From positions 186,001 through 250,000 of the forward strand of contig NZ_JNXG01000009.1 in the NCBI RefSeq assembly GCF_000717025.1: a stretch of DNA of 64,000 bases, read 5' to 3'. This DNA comes from Streptomyces atroolivaceus. GTDB taxonomy: Bacteria; Actinomycetota; Actinomycetes; Streptomycetales; Streptomycetaceae. A model generated the notes under the pieces. The model made no database searches and was not told the origin of the DNA. It saw nothing but the letters and a program-made list of their open reading frames with translations. Positions 55,701 to 64,000 of the stretch are shown in pieces. The position numbers and the translations under genes were made by a program. The stretch's first letter is position 1. The number at the start of each line of letters is the position of its first letter.

Positions 55701-58700
55701 ATCGGCCGCGCCCTGGACGGCATGCGCCTGTACGTCCTCGACGGCGCGCTGGGCCCCGTCCCGCCGGGGGTCGTGGGCGAGCTGTACCTCGCCGGGCGCG
55801 GCGTGGCACGCGGGTACACCGGGCTCCCGGGCCTGACCGCCACGCGTTTCGTGGCGGACCCGTTCGATCCGGCGGGCGGGCGTATGTACCGCACCGGCGA
55901 CCTCGTCCGGTGGACCCACGACGGCCAGATCGCCTACGTGAACCGCGCCGACGGGCAGGTGAAGCTGCGCGGCCACCGCATCGAACTCGGAGAGGTAGAG
56001 GGCCTGCTCGCCTGCTGCGACGGCGTCGCCGACTCCTTCGCCGTCGTCCGCGAGGACACTCCCGGCGACCGGCGGCTGGTCGCGTACGTCGTGCCCGCCG
56101 GCGGGGCGCGTCCCGAACCCGGCGACCTCGCCCGGGCCGTCGGCCGGTCCCTGCCCGCCTACATGGTCCCCTCCGCCTTCGTTCTGCTGGACGCGCTGCC
56201 GCTGACCGTCAACGGAAAGGTGGACCGGCGCGCACTGCCCGCCCCCGAGCAGCAGGCTCCTCTCCGCGGGCGTGCCCCCCGCACCGTCCGCGAGGAGATC
56301 CTGTGCGGGCTCTTCGCCGACGTGCTCGGACTGACGGGGGCGGGAGTCGAGGACGACTTCTTCTCCCTGGGCGGCCACTCCCTGCTCGCCACCCGTCTCG
56401 TCGCGCGCATCCGCACCGCGCTCGGCGTGGAGGTCCAGGTCAAGGCGCTCTTCGAGCACCCCACCCCGGCCGCGCTCGCCGCGGCGCTGGACGCCGCCGA
56501 AGAGGCCAGAAGCCCCCTGGAGCGTGCCCCGGGCCGCCCCGATCCGCTGCCGCTGTCCTTCGCGCAGCAGCGCCTGTGGTTCCTCAACCGGTTCGAGGGG
56601 CCCAGCGCCACGTACAACGTGCCGCTCGTGCTCCGCCTGGGCGGCCCGCTCGACGCGGATGCCCTGGAGAGCGCCCTCGCGGACGTGGTCGAACGCCACG
56701 AGAGCCTGCGCACCGTCTTCCCCGACACCGACGGCGTGGCCCGTCAGGTCGTCCTCGACGCCGGTGGCGCCGACCTCGACCTGACGCCCCGCGACACGGA
56801 TCCCGCCGACCTCGACGAGGCCCTGCGCGCCGAGGTGTCGCACGCCTTCGACGTGAGTGCCGAGCTTCCGGTACGGGCCCGGTTGCTGCGGCTCGGTGCC
56901 GAGGACCACGTCCTCGCACTGGTCGTCCACCATATCGCCGGCGACGGCTGGTCCCTCGCCCCGCTCGCCCGCGACCTGGGCGAGGCGTACCGGGCCCGCA
57001 CCGAGGGCGTGGAGCCCTCCTGGACGGAACTCGGCGTCCAGTACGCCGACTACACCCTGTGGCAGCGGGCCCTGCTCGGCGACGAGGACGACCCCTCCAG
57101 CCAGGCAGCCCGTCAGCTCGACTTCTGGCGCACCGCGCTCGCCGGCGCCCCCGAACTGCTGGACCTGCCCTACGACCGTCCCCGCCCCACCGTCACCGCA
57201 CACCGCGGTGACGCGTTCGCCTTCCCCGTCGACGCGGACACCCACCGCGCACTGGCGGATCTCGCCCGTGCCCACGGGTGCAGCCTCTTCATGGTGCTCC
57301 AGGCGGCCCTGTCGGTTCTCCTCTCCCGGCACGGCGCCGGTGAGGACATCCCGCTCGGAACCGCCGTGGCCGGACGCACCGACGAAGCCCTCGACGATCT
57401 GGTGGGCTTCTTCGTCAGCACCCTCGTCCTGCGCACCGACCTGAGCGGGGATCCCACCTTCGACGAGGTACTCGACCGGGTCCGTGAGTTCGACCTGGCC
57501 GCCTACGCTCACCAGGACGTGCCGTTCGAGCGGCTGGTGGACTCCCTGAGCCCCGTACGGGCCCAGAACCACCACCCGCTGTTCCAGACCATGCTCGTCC
57601 TCCAGAACCAGGCGGACGCGGTGGTCGAACTGCCCGGCCTCACGGTGACGGAGCAGCCCGTGCGCACCGGGATCAGCAAATTCGACCTGACCTTCACCTT
57701 CACCGAGACACGGGACGGCGCGGGCAGGCCCGCGGGCCTCGACGGCGTCCTCGAGTTCTCCACCGAACTCTTCGCCCACGCCACCGCCCGCACCCTGGCC
57801 GACCGGCTCATCCGCCTGTTCGCCTCGCTCGCCGCGGACCCCGGCCGCCGTGTCCACACCGTCGAGGTCCTGGACACGTCCGAGCGGCGGCGTCTGGAAC
57901 GCGCCGCGCACGGCCCGGTCCGGGCCGGGGCGGCGGGCACGGCGCCCGAGGCGTTCCGCGCCCAGTGCGCACGGACCCCCGCGGCTGTCGCCGTGCTGGA
58001 CGGCGCGAACCGCCTCACCTTCGGCGAACTGGACGCGCTCTCCGACGACTTGGCGTACCACCTGCACAGCAGGAGCATCGGCCGCGGCGACCTCGTCGCC
58101 CTCGCCCTGGAGGGCACCGCCGACCAGGTCGTCGCGATGCTGGCGGTGGCCAAGGCCGGGGCGGCGTATCTGCCGGTCGACCTGGAGTACCCCGAGGCGC
58201 GTATCGCCCACATGCTCCAGGACGCCCGCCCGGCCCTGCTCCTCACCCATGGCACCGCTCGGACCGAACGGTACGGCGCGTCCGTGCCCTGCCTCGCCCT
58301 CGACGACCGGACCGCCTGGTCCACGGGGCGCACGGTGCCGCCGGCCGCCGCGCCGGACCCGCGCGACGCGGCGTACGTCATCTACACCTCCGGCTCCACC
58401 GGCCGCCCCAAGGGCGTCGTCGTCACCCACGCCTCCCTGACCAACCACATGGCGTGGATGGCGGACCACCTCGGCCTCACCGACGACGACCGGGTCCTCG
58501 CCCGCACCTCGCCGAGCTTCGACGCCTCGGTATGGGAGACCTGGCTGCCGCTCCTGCACGGCGGCTCCACCTGCCCGGTGCCGCCCGCCCTCAACCACGA
58601 CCCCGCGGGGCTGCTGGCCCGCATGCGTGAAGCGGGCACGACCCTCGCCCAGTTCGTGCCCTCGCACCTCTCCGTCATCCTCACCGAGACGGCTCCCGAC

Positions 58701-61265
58701 GAGGCGCCCGCGACGCTGCGGGCCGTCCTGTGCGGCGGTGAACCCCTGTCCCGGCACCTCGCGGAGCGCGTCCGGCGGGCCTGGCGGGCCGAGGTGCACA
58801 ACCTCTACGGGCCCACCGAGACGACCGTCGACGCCACCGCGCACCACCACCGGGGCGGGAGCACGGACGTCCCCGCGGGGGAGGGGAACGTGCCGCTCGG
58901 CCTCCCCGTCGACAACACGCGGGCCCATGTCCTGGACGCCGGTCTCCAGCCGGTGCCGCCGGGCGTCACCGGGGAGCTCTACGTCGCGGGCGACGGCCTC
59001 GCGCGCGGCTACCTGGGGCGCCCGGACCTCACCGCCGCGCGGTTCGTCGCCGATCCGTACGGCCCCGCCGGAAGCCGTATGTACCGCACCGGCGACCTCG
59101 TCCGACGCGACGCCGACGGCCTGCTCAGCTATGTCGCCCGCGCCGACGACCAGGTCAAGCTGCACGGCTTCCGCATCGAACTCGGTGAGGTCGAGTCCGC
59201 CCTCACCGCGCTCGACGGCGTCGCCGCGGCCTGCGCGGTCGTCCGCGAGGACCGGCCCGGCGAACGGCGTCTGGTCGCCTACACCGTTCCCGGCGGCGCG
59301 GCGGCCCTCCCGGACGGCGAGCTGCGCGCCCGGCTGATGTCGGCGCTGCCGCCGTACATGGTGCCCGCCGTCTTCGTCCCCCTCGACGCACTGCCGCTGC
59401 TGCCGAACGGCAAGACCGACCGGCGGGCCCTGCCCGTCCCGGCCCGCCCCGCCGCCACCCGGCCCGGCGGAGAGCCGCGCACCGCACAGGAACGCGTCCT
59501 GTGCGACGTGTTCGCCTCCGTCCTGCGCGCTCCCGCCGTCCGCACGGACGACGACTTCTTCGCGCTCGGCGGCGACAGCATCCTCTCCATCCAGCTGGTC
59601 AGCCGCGTCCGAGGGGCCGGCCTCGGCGTCACCCCGCGCGACGTCTTCGTCCATCGCACACCGGAGGCCATCGCGGCCATCGCCACCGTGCTCGGCGAGG
59701 ACACGGCAGCGCCGGACGGGCAGGGCACCGGCGAGATGCCACCGACGCCCATCGCCGCCTGGTTCCTGGAGCGGCCCGGTACCACGGACGGCTACAACCA
59801 GTCAGGGGTGCTGCGCACACCCGCGGGGGCGGACGAGGACACCCTCGCCGCCACCCTCCAGCTGCTGATCGACCACCACGACATGCTCCGCATGCGGACC
59901 ACGCGGTCGGCCGACGGCGCACCGGTCCTCGAGGCACTGCCGCCGGGCGCCGTGGCGGCCGGACAACGCCTTACCCGGGTGGACGTCGCGGGTCTCGGCG
60001 CCGAAGCCGTCCGTGCCGCCGTCACCGAGGCGGGTGAACAGGCGCGCAGACGGCTGCGCCCCGCTCACGGTGAGGTGGTCGAGGCCGTCTGGTGCGACGC
60101 CGGGCCGCACAGACGCGGACAGCTGCTGCTCGTCGTGCACCACCTCGCGGTCGACGCGGTCTCCTGGCGCGTCCTCGCCACCGATGTGGCCGTCGCCTGG
60201 CAGGCCGTCACCGAGTCCGCGAGGACCGGCGGACGTGCGGCGGCGCTCCCTCCGGCCACCACGTCCTACCGGCACTGGGCACGACTCCTGTCCGCCCAGG
60301 CGCGCGAATCCGTACGCGAGGCGGAACTTGACCTCTGGCAGGACGTGTCGAGGACGCCCGACCCCCAGCTCGGGTACCGGCCGCTCGACCCCGACCTGGA
60401 CACCGCCGACCGGACACGCACCCTGGTCACCCGCCTGCCCGCCACATGGACGAAGCCCCTGCTCACCACAGTGCCGGCCGCCTTCCACGCAGGCGTGGAC
60501 GATGTCCTGCTCACGGGCCTCGCTCTCGCCGTCTGCTCCTGGCGTGCGGAACGGGCCGCCGCCCTGGGCGGGCACCAGCCGGGCAGTACCGCCGTCCTCC
60601 TCGACCTGGAGGGCCACGGCCGCGAGCAGATCGCCGACCACGTGGACCTGTCCCGTACGGTCGGCTGGTTCACCAGCCTCTACCCGGTCAGGCTCGACCC
60701 CGGACCCGTGGACGCCCGCGAGCCCGGACGCTTCGACGCCGCACTGGTCGAACGGGCCCTCAAGCGGGTCAAGGAGCAGCTGCGGACCATCCCCGACCAC
60801 GGTGTCGGCTACGGAATGCTGCGCCACCTCAATCCGGTCACCGGCCCACTGCTGGCCACCGCACCCACCCCCCAGATCGGCTTCAACTACCTCGGCCGGT
60901 ACGCCGCTCCGGCCGAGGAGGTGGGCGGCTGCGACGGCGCCGACTGGGACGTACTGCTCGACGGCGGCGGGCCGCGCAGCCAGGACCCCGACATGCCCGT
61001 CCACCACGTCCTCGACATCAACGCGCACGCCGAGGACCTGCCGGACGGCCCGCGCCTGGTGACGCGCTGGACCTGGCCCAGCGACCTGCTCAAGGAGGAG
61101 GACATGGAGTCCTTGTCCGACGCCTTCACCCGCGCCCTGCGCGCGATCGCGGAACACGCCGAACGGCCCGACGCAGGCGGCTGGACGCCGTCCGACCTAC
61201 CCCTGGTCTCGCTCGACCAGGCCCAGATCGACCGACTGCAGAACAAGTGGGGTGGACGCAAGTGA
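46725..61265 (+). CDS. Four-module nonribosomal peptide synthetase (C-A-T)x4-E
   Basis: Protein of 4846 residues. C1 (15-440, HHIAVDG at 149) resembles starter C domains that acylate the first residue. A1 core [14 protein letters not shown] at 649, T1 serine at 1038. C2 1092-1530 (HHVVADG 1227), A2 core 1753, T2 serine 2157. C3 2208-2640 (HHIAGDG 2340), A3 core 2828, T3 serine 3219. C4 from 3275 (3402), A4 core 3884, T4 LGGDS serine 4285. E domain to the end with [10 protein letters not shown] at 4472. Specificity codes read by eye are A1 DAFFVAVTFK, A2 DAWQLGLIDK, A3 DAFFVAVTFK and A4 DAWQLGLVDK. A2 and A4 are near the Gln code; A1 and A3 are identical to each other, probably hydrophobic. 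ATG at 46725 is used; GTG 46713 lacks a ribosome-binding site. Confidence 0.95.
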   Translation: MQENRSLPITAAPEELLELTAAQQGVWYGQLVDPDSPKYNIGECFEIHGRLDEALFTAAFGRAIALCDSLNVEIVTQGETVRQRVAHRPAVDTGRLHLVDLTGADDPAATAERYMADEMSTVDRPDAPHHHFALLRLGARLHYWYVRFHHIAVDGLGGAVFGRMVADLYGRAVRGEDLAGAELPAAPLRELIADEVAYRDSDRFKTDRAYWTGKFADLADDAAVNPGGGDDARARGGRALVRRRTNAPVPGLSAGADVRMHTGETLPVTVLDDLRGLAAAHRTKWSAVLVSAVAAYVGRVTGAQDITVGLASNGRHGRLRHIVGMTANILPLRLAVTADMTVGALIRAVAAEMAGALRHRRFSREQLARELNLSDGAARLTDVVVNILGYDYDLDFGGSPAASRVLSIGPVDDVSLFVSERAEGKGPLIGLDANPELYDHEDVGLLQQALVSFLSALARADAGTLLRDLPFLDDTAADALLAQGRGTGLGATASAPSLPEAFGAQVRLTPGAPAVVDGAVTLSYQELARAAEDLSGALAGWGLAAEDGVGVLVSRSAAVVTATLGTVGAGAAYVPMDAAWPAERLGRVAQAARVRALVVDESAAAQPWVEEAAATLPVIVVDGLGGVVRGAPPRPRPSPGVHHAERLAYVMFTSGSTGLPKGVGVTHADVLALAADTAWTGGACDAVLLHSAYVFDASTFEIWVPLLSGGRVVVAPPGVLEAPALRDVVDRHGVTALFLTTALFNVVAEADPAAFAGLRLVAAGGEAATPDLMQQVAAVAPGTRVLHVYGPTETTTFATRHQVSAGTPGVPPIGRALDGMRLYVLDGALATVPPGVVGELYVSGHGVARGYQGRAGLTATRFVADPYDARGGRMYRTGDLVRWTARGAIEYVGRADGQVKLRGFRIEPAEIENTLLTDPDVRAACVLVREDIPGDRRLVAYVVRTAGARPDDAALARRVGRTLPAYMVPSVFVDLDALPLNPNGKVDRRALPVPRAVAAGGRAPRTAYEEVLAGLFADVLGVDTVGIDDDFFSLGGHSLLATRLTGRVRAALGAEAAMRDLFDHPTVASLAAALDTRGAARPALTPQQRPEAVPLSYAQQRLWFLNRAEGPNDTYTVPLVLELDGPLDTDALRSALADVVARHESLRTVFAEHDGVARQVVLDVSAAAALVPLAVETPPAGESADAWAEERAGRLSAVPFDLGGDVGIRAHLLRLAPARHVLVLVLHHVVADGWSLAPLSRDLGAAYRARSSGASTPDWPALRVQYADYALWQRRLLGDDGDQESLAARQLAFWREALSGAPDLLDLPHDRPRPAVAAHRGDAVPFELPAPAHAALIRLARAAGCTPFMVLQAALAVTLHAHGAGTDIPLGTAVAGRTDEALDDLVGFFVNTVVLRADLSGDPTFRELLRRVKEFDIAAFSHGDMPFERIVEAINPERSGDHHPLFQTMLVLQNQERAGLRLPGITVHDRSRHTGVSKFDLTFSLTELIELTELTELTEVTETAETAEVSAPGGTTGAGATGPGDHSGPAGRASATTPAGLGGHLEYATDLFDAATARALCARFARVLTLAVTEPDRTVGELDPLEPGERDRILGRGRGAEPPLPARTVPEAVRDRAARTPGTVAVRDAHTSLTYAELDARADALAHVLRGRGAGPEERVALAAPPSVDTVVAMLAVLRAGAAYLPVDPQYPPARIRHMLDDARPVLLLTTTAAHADLPACDVPWLALDDPAAQPGGPTPAVAGTPRPADPAYVIYTSGSTGRPKGVVVTHEALANHTDWMARHLAVTPEDRVLARTSTSFDASVWELWVPLTAGAEVCVLPDGANREPRALVSWMSRFGVTVAQFVPSHLALVVTEAARAEPLPALRAVLCGGEPLPRALADDVAEQWQAEVHNLYGPTEATIDATAHRTGGPGNGAHADTGTPSETVPIGRPVETMRAYVLDGRLRPVPDGVTGELYLSGPNLARGYLGRQALTAARFVADPFDATGSRMYRTGDLVRWNRHGLLDYVARADDQVKLRGFRIELGEVEAALLARPGVTAACAVIREDVPDRRRLVAYAVTGDPAPRPAALRDALAETLPHYMVPGAVVVLDDLPLLPNGKVDRRSLPEPDPGTDAPAGPGRHTLQEDLLAGIFADVLRLPRVGPHDSFFDLGGHSLLAMRVISRVRAVLGAEIDVRTLFEHPTAAGVAHVLDAQGRARPPVVAAAQRPDPLPLSHAQQRLWFLGRLEGPGSAYNIPLVLELHGALDTDALSAALGDVVERHEALRTLFPERDGVPHQLILPAGTATPSLPVTVLAPADLEQAVLAAVREPFDVVADVPLRARLLRSAPGHHVLVLVLHHIAGDGWSLAPLARHLGDSYRARLEGRKPELASGTPVQYADYTLWQHAALGDGVAPGSVLRQQLDHWHTALAGLPALIDLPLDRPRPITTDPRGAVHTFDVPPPVYTQLLRLARESGSSLFMVLQAAVATLLHRHGAGDDIPVGSPVAGRTDEALEELVGFFVNTLVLRTDLSGRPTFQELLVRVREFDLAAYAHQDVPFERLVESLNPARAHNHHPLFQTMLVLQNQETARAELPGLTVEDRLVHNGLSKFDLTFAFTEERDDGGLTAGIEYATALFDRSTVETLAARLVRLLGQVAADPGLPLTDYDLMTPDERVRVTRWGTGRELPAGTVGATLPDLFAARAHRTPDAVAVTGDGVTLTYAELDGVAAGLAGALAGLGVGPETGVGVLLTRSPAVVSVSLGTVRAAAAYVPLDARWPEERLEQVAGVAAVRVLVVDEDAYASPWVTATARRLPVVVVDRLGRILRGAPARPGRPAAVPGPGALAYVMFTSGSTGLPKGVGVTHADVAALTADSAWDDGVADAVLMHSAYVFDASTFEIWAPLLRGGRIVVAPEGVLDARVLGDAVHEQGVTAVFMTTALFNVMAETGPGAFAGLRLVCAGGELASPDAMQRVAGSAPGVRVLHVYGPTETTTFATRYDVSPGLASGPPPIGRALDGMRLYVLDGALGPVPPGVVGELYLAGRGVARGYTGLPGLTATRFVADPFDPAGGRMYRTGDLVRWTHDGQIAYVNRADGQVKLRGHRIELGEVEGLLACCDGVADSFAVVREDTPGDRRLVAYVVPAGGARPEPGDLARAVGRSLPAYMVPSAFVLLDALPLTVNGKVDRRALPAPEQQAPLRGRAPRTVREEILCGLFADVLGLTGAGVEDDFFSLGGHSLLATRLVARIRTALGVEVQVKALFEHPTPAALAAALDAAEEARSPLERAPGRPDPLPLSFAQQRLWFLNRFEGPSATYNVPLVLRLGGPLDADALESALADVVERHESLRTVFPDTDGVARQVVLDAGGADLDLTPRDTDPADLDEALRAEVSHAFDVSAELPVRARLLRLGAEDHVLALVVHHIAGDGWSLAPLARDLGEAYRARTEGVEPSWTELGVQYADYTLWQRALLGDEDDPSSQAARQLDFWRTALAGAPELLDLPYDRPRPTVTAHRGDAFAFPVDADTHRALADLARAHGCSLFMVLQAALSVLLSRHGAGEDIPLGTAVAGRTDEALDDLVGFFVSTLVLRTDLSGDPTFDEVLDRVREFDLAAYAHQDVPFERLVDSLSPVRAQNHHPLFQTMLVLQNQADAVVELPGLTVTEQPVRTGISKFDLTFTFTETRDGAGRPAGLDGVLEFSTELFAHATARTLADRLIRLFASLAADPGRRVHTVEVLDTSERRRLERAAHGPVRAGAAGTAPEAFRAQCARTPAAVAVLDGANRLTFGELDALSDDLAYHLHSRSIGRGDLVALALEGTADQVVAMLAVAKAGAAYLPVDLEYPEARIAHMLQDARPALLLTHGTARTERYGASVPCLALDDRTAWSTGRTVPPAAAPDPRDAAYVIYTSGSTGRPKGVVVTHASLTNHMAWMADHLGLTDDDRVLARTSPSFDASVWETWLPLLHGGSTCPVPPALNHDPAGLLARMREAGTTLAQFVPSHLSVILTETAPDEAPATLRAVLCGGEPLSRHLAERVRRAWRAEVHNLYGPTETTVDATAHHHRGGSTDVPAGEGNVPLGLPVDNTRAHVLDAGLQPVPPGVTGELYVAGDGLARGYLGRPDLTAARFVADPYGPAGSRMYRTGDLVRRDADGLLSYVARADDQVKLHGFRIELGEVESALTALDGVAAACAVVREDRPGERRLVAYTVPGGAAALPDGELRARLMSALPPYMVPAVFVPLDALPLLPNGKTDRRALPVPARPAATRPGGEPRTAQERVLCDVFASVLRAPAVRTDDDFFALGGDSILSIQLVSRVRGAGLGVTPRDVFVHRTPEAIAAIATVLGEDTAAPDGQGTGEMPPTPIAAWFLERPGTTDGYNQSGVLRTPAGADEDTLAATLQLLIDHHDMLRMRTTRSADGAPVLEALPPGAVAAGQRLTRVDVAGLGAEAVRAAVTEAGEQARRRLRPAHGEVVEAVWCDAGPHRRGQLLLVVHHLAVDAVSWRVLATDVAVAWQAVTESARTGGRAAALPPATTSYRHWARLLSAQARESVREAELDLWQDVSRTPDPQLGYRPLDPDLDTADRTRTLVTRLPATWTKPLLTTVPAAFHAGVDDVLLTGLALAVCSWRAERAAALGGHQPGSTAVLLDLEGHGREQIADHVDLSRTVGWFTSLYPVRLDPGPVDAREPGRFDAALVERALKRVKEQLRTIPDHGVGYGMLRHLNPVTGPLLATAPTPQIGFNYLGRYAAPAEEVGGCDGADWDVLLDGGGPRSQDPDMPVHHVLDINAHAEDLPDGPRLVTRWTWPSDLLKEEDMESLSDAFTRALRAIAEHAERPDAGGWTPSDLPLVSLDQAQIDRLQNKWGGRK
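51183..51254 (+). repeat. 9-bp tandem repeat inserted in the C2 domain
   Basis: Eight consecutive 9-base units (GAGCTCATT, then three GAGCTCACC, GAGGTCACC, two GAGACCGCC, GAGGTCTCC) encode E-L-T/E-T-A triplets. With the following Gly/Thr/Ala-rich stretch they form an insert of about 40 residues that C3 and C4 lack at the same point, between FDLTFSL and LEYATDLFD. Confidence 0.85.
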
Positions 61266-64000
61266 CCGGGTTCCGTCTGGAAGACGTACTGCCGCTGACG
61301 CCGTTGCAGGCAGGCATGCTCTTCCACGCGCTGTACGACTCCCGCGACGTGGACGTCTACACCGCCCAGTTCGTCTTCGATCTCGAAGGCCCCGTCGATG
61401 TCCCCGCCCTGCACGCCGCCGTCGGCGGTCTGCTGAGGCGCCACGCCAACCTGCGGGTCGGATTCCTCCACGAGGACCTGGACGAGCCGGTGCAGGCCGT
61501 CGCCGCCGAGGTGCCGGTACCGCTGGAGGAACTGGACCTGACCGGTGCGGCCGGCACGGGCACGGTGCAGGAGCGCCTCGACACGTTCCTCGCCGCGGAC
61601 CGCACCCGCCGTTTCGACCTCACCACCCCGCCGCTGATGCGGTTCACCCTCGTGCGTACCGCCCCGCAACACCACCGGCTCGTCATGACGAGCCATCACA
61701 TCCTGCTCGACGGCTGGTCGATGCCCCTGCTCGTGCGGGAACTCTTCGAGCTCTACGCACACCGGGGCGACGACAGCACCCTGCCCCGCGTCGTCCCCTA
61801 CCGCACCTACCTCGCCTGGCTGGCACAGCAGGACCGCGCCGCCGCCCTGGACGCCTGGCGCACCGCACTCAGCGGAATCGACGCGCCGACCCTGCTCGCA
61901 GGGCGCGGACGGGCGGACGTGCCCGGTGCCGGTGAGCTGCCCGAGACCCTCGTCCTCGAGCTGGACCCGGTCACGACGCACCGGCTGCGCGAAACGGCCC
62001 GCGCCCACCGGCTCACCCTCAACACCCTGGTCCAGGGCGCCTGGGGCCTTCTGCTCGCGCATCTCACCGGGCGTCCCGACGTCGTCTTCGGAACCACCGT
62101 CTCCGGCCGCCCGCCCGAGATCCCGGGCATCGAGTCGATGGTCGGCCTCTTCATCAACACCGTGCCGGTGCGGGTCCGCCCGGCGCCCGGCGAGACCCTG
62201 GCCGCGCTCCTGACCCGGCTCCAGGAGGAGCAGGGCCGTCTCCTCGGGCACCAGTACGTGGGTCTGACCGAGATACGCGGCGTCACGGACCTGGACGAAC
62301 TCTTCGACACGCTGGCCGTGTTCGAGAACTACCCCATGGACGCGGAGGCCCTGCGCACCGCGCAGCAGGGACTGCCCGGCCTCGCCGTGACCGGGTTCAG
62401 CGGCTCGGACGCGGCCCACTACCCGCTCACCCTCACCATCGCCCCGGGCGACGCCCTGAGGATCACCTTCGGCTACCGGGCCGCCGTCCTCGAACGCGAG
62501 GAGGTGGCCCTCACGGTCGACCGCATGCGGCGCATGATGACCGCGATGGCGGAGGGGCTCGACCGCCGTGCCGACGCGCTCCCCGTCCTCCTGGACGGGG
62601 AGCGCGAGACGCTGCTCTCCCAAGGGCGCGGCGCCGAACTCCTGGGCGGCGACGCCGACGAGGGCATTCCGGCCGCCGTCGCCCGGCATGCCGCCCGGCA
62701 CCCGGACGCGGTGGCCGTGGTCGAAGCGGGTTCGGAGCTGACGTACGGACAACTCGAGGCAGCCGCAGCCGAGCTGGGCCGGGCACTCGCAGGGCTGGGC
62801 GTCCGTGCGGAGGACGGCGTCGGCATCCTCATCGGCCGTTCCACGGCACTGGTCACCGCCTCCCTGGCGGCCCTGCGCGCGGGCGCCGCCTATGTGCCGC
62901 TCGACCCGCGCTGGCCGGCCGACCGGCTCACCCGCGCCGCCGAGGTGTCGGGCCTGCGCGTCCTGATCGTCGACCGGACCACCTCGACGCACCCCTGGGT
63001 GCGCCGACAGGAGCCCGGGACGAGCGTGCTGACCGTCGACGCCGCGGGCCGTGTCCGGCACGGCGGCCCCGCCGCTCCGGGGGTCCTCCCCGCCGTCACG
63101 GGTGGCGCCCGGCTCGCGTACGTGATGTTCACCTCCGGCTCCACCGGCATGCCCAAGGGCGTCGGAGTCACCCACGCGGACATCACCGCCCTCGCGGCCG
63201 ACCGGACCTGGGGCGACGGTGTGGCCGACGCGGTCCTGCTGCACTCGGCGTACGTCTTCGACGCCTCCACCTTCGAGATATGGGCTCCCCTCCTCAACGG
63301 GGGCCGGGTCGTCGTCGCGCCCGAGGGCGCCCTCCAGCCCGCCGTGCTCCGCGACCTCGTCACCCGGCACGGCGTGACGGCGGCATTCCTGACGACGGCC
63401 CTGTTCAACGTCATCGCCGAGACCGACCCAGGTGCCCTCGGCCTGCTGAGGCTGGCCGCGTCCGGAGGCGAGGCCGCGGCGCCCGGCGTCCTCCAGCGGC
63501 TCGCCGCCGCCCACCCGGGCACCGCCTTCCTGAACGTCTACGGGCCCACCGAGACCACCACCTTCGCCACCCTCCACCCTGTCCGGCCCGGCGACACCCC
63601 CGGCGCCGTGCCCCCGATCGGCCGGCCGCTCGACGGCATGCGCGCCTACGTACTCGACGCGGCGATGCGGCCCGTGCCGCCCGGCGCCGAGGGCGAGCTG
63701 TACGTCGCGGGCGCCGGTGTCGCGCGCGGCTACCTGGGGCGCCCCGGCCTGACCTCCACCCGGTTCGTCGCCGACCCGTTCACCGGCACAGGGGCGCGGA
63801 TGTACCGCACCGGTGACCTCGTGCGCCGGGGCGCCGACGGCACCCTGCACTACGTCGCCCGGGCCGACCAGCAGATCAAACTCCGCGGTCACCGCATCGA
63901 GCCCGCCGAGATCGAGGCGGCCCTCTGCTCCGACCCGTCCGTGCGCGCCGCCTGCGTCCTGGTCCGCGAGGATCTGCCCGGCGACCGCACCCTGACCGCG
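61262..64000 (+). CDS. Second nonribosomal peptide synthetase, N-terminal part (C-A…)
   Basis: Open frame of 913 codons running off the window. GTG at 61262 overlaps the previous TGA. A condensation domain starts almost at once ([24 protein letters not shown] at 145), the type that follows an E domain and accepts a D-configured donor. The A domain has its core at 620 ([14 protein letters not shown]), code read as DAFFASVTFK, close to A1 and A3. Later motifs [10 protein letters not shown] and [13 protein letters not shown] are present; the carrier domain is outside. The short N-terminus before the C domain and the C-terminal tail of the first synthetase would act as matching docking segments. 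Confidence 0.93.
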   Translation, partial: MTGFRLEDVLPLTPLQAGMLFHALYDSRDVDVYTAQFVFDLEGPVDVPALHAAVGGLLRRHANLRVGFLHEDLDEPVQAVAAEVPVPLEELDLTGAAGTGTVQERLDTFLAADRTRRFDLTTPPLMRFTLVRTAPQHHRLVMTSHHILLDGWSMPLLVRELFELYAHRGDDSTLPRVVPYRTYLAWLAQQDRAAALDAWRTALSGIDAPTLLAGRGRADVPGAGELPETLVLELDPVTTHRLRETARAHRLTLNTLVQGAWGLLLAHLTGRPDVVFGTTVSGRPPEIPGIESMVGLFINTVPVRVRPAPGETLAALLTRLQEEQGRLLGHQYVGLTEIRGVTDLDELFDTLAVFENYPMDAEALRTAQQGLPGLAVTGFSGSDAAHYPLTLTIAPGDALRITFGYRAAVLEREEVALTVDRMRRMMTAMAEGLDRRADALPVLLDGERETLLSQGRGAELLGGDADEGIPAAVARHAARHPDAVAVVEAGSELTYGQLEAAAAELGRALAGLGVRAEDGVGILIGRSTALVTASLAALRAGAAYVPLDPRWPADRLTRAAEVSGLRVLIVDRTTSTHPWVRRQEPGTSVLTVDAAGRVRHGGPAAPGVLPAVTGGARLAYVMFTSGSTGMPKGVGVTHADITALAADRTWGDGVADAVLLHSAYVFDASTFEIWAPLLNGGRVVVAPEGALQPAVLRDLVTRHGVTAAFLTTALFNVIAETDPGALGLLRLAASGGEAAAPGVLQRLAAAHPGTAFLNVYGPTETTTFATLHPVRPGDTPGAVPPIGRPLDGMRAYVLDAAMRPVPPGAEGELYVAGAGVARGYLGRPGLTSTRFVADPFTGTGARMYRTGDLVRRGADGTLHYVARADQQIKLRGHRIEPAEIEAALCSDPSVRAACVLVREDLPGDRTLTA

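Noticed and set aside
47811..63892. Very long minus-strand frames opposite the NRPS genes
   Set aside because: Shadows of the repetitive GC-rich NRPS codons; their repetition mirrors the modules.
46725..64000. Firm amino-acid assignment for A1, A3 and A5
   Set aside because: The hand-read code DAFF-x-x-VTFK is not an exact match to a code I know; aliphatic is only a guess, so no residue is named.
1..64000. tRNA or rRNA genes
   Set aside because: No cloverleaf with T-loop consensus or rRNA-like segment was noticed by eye; a dedicated scan was not possible.

Overview
The window reads as a high-GC actinomycete chromosome, almost certainly Streptomyces. The coding sequence has very strong GC3, GTG and TTG starts are common, and many gene junctions are ATGA/GTGA/TTGA four-base overlaps. 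The gene families are typical of the genus: a fused MrpAB antiporter, a DUF6058 protein, an MbtH protein and giant NRPS genes.

Layout. (1) 1-3.8 kb holds the tail of an unknown gene, an amino-acid permease preceded by a strict 10-bp repeat array, an anti-sigma-type ATPase, a GNAT acetyltransferase and a small hypothetical protein. (2) 3.8-4.8 kb is a gene-poor stretch with traces of decayed genes. (3) 4.8-11.3 kb is a complete Mrp Na+/H+ antiporter operon (AB fused, then C, D, E, F, G), with every junction overlapping. (4) 11.5-30.1 kb is an exopolysaccharide locus. It carries a CDP-alcohol transferase and a cytidylyltransferase, two GT4 and one GT2 glycosyltransferases, a Wzz/BY-kinase-like protein lacking its Walker A lysine, a Wzx-like flippase, a Wzy-like polymerase, Gmd and Fcl (GDP-fucose), and a WbaP-type priming transferase. 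Within it a five-gene, fully overlapping operon couples gmd to two paralogous secreted propeller/FN3/LamG proteins, a lipoprotein and a GT2. (5) 30.2-34.1 kb has an ankyrin protein, a GNAT protein, a decayed IS701-type element, and a catalase with its Fur-family regulator and a palindromic operator; the catalase seems to start at ATT. (6) 34.2-37.2 kb is an alkylation-repair cluster (AdaA-AlkA fusion, Ogt, a repeat-containing micro-ORF, AlkB). (7) 37.3-44.7 kb is a five-gene SWIM-like / unknown / VWA / MoxR-AAA / DUF5682 operon ending in a strong hairpin. This is the best candidate for a poorly described multi-protein system. (8) 44.9-64 kb opens a nonribosomal peptide cluster: DUF6058 protein, MbtH, a structured leader with a possible Cys-containing leader peptide, a 4846-residue four-module NRPS ending in an epimerase, and a second NRPS running off the window edge.

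How it fits together. The NRPS adenylation pockets alternate: modules 1, 3 and 5 share one type and modules 2 and 4 share a Gln-like type. The line therefore looks built from a duplicated two-module unit and should make an alternating (X-Gln-like) peptide with a D-residue at position 4. The EPS genes form a Wzx/Wzy-type pathway for a fucose- or deoxysugar-containing polymer with dedicated surface proteins. No tRNA, rRNA or CRISPR array was seen.
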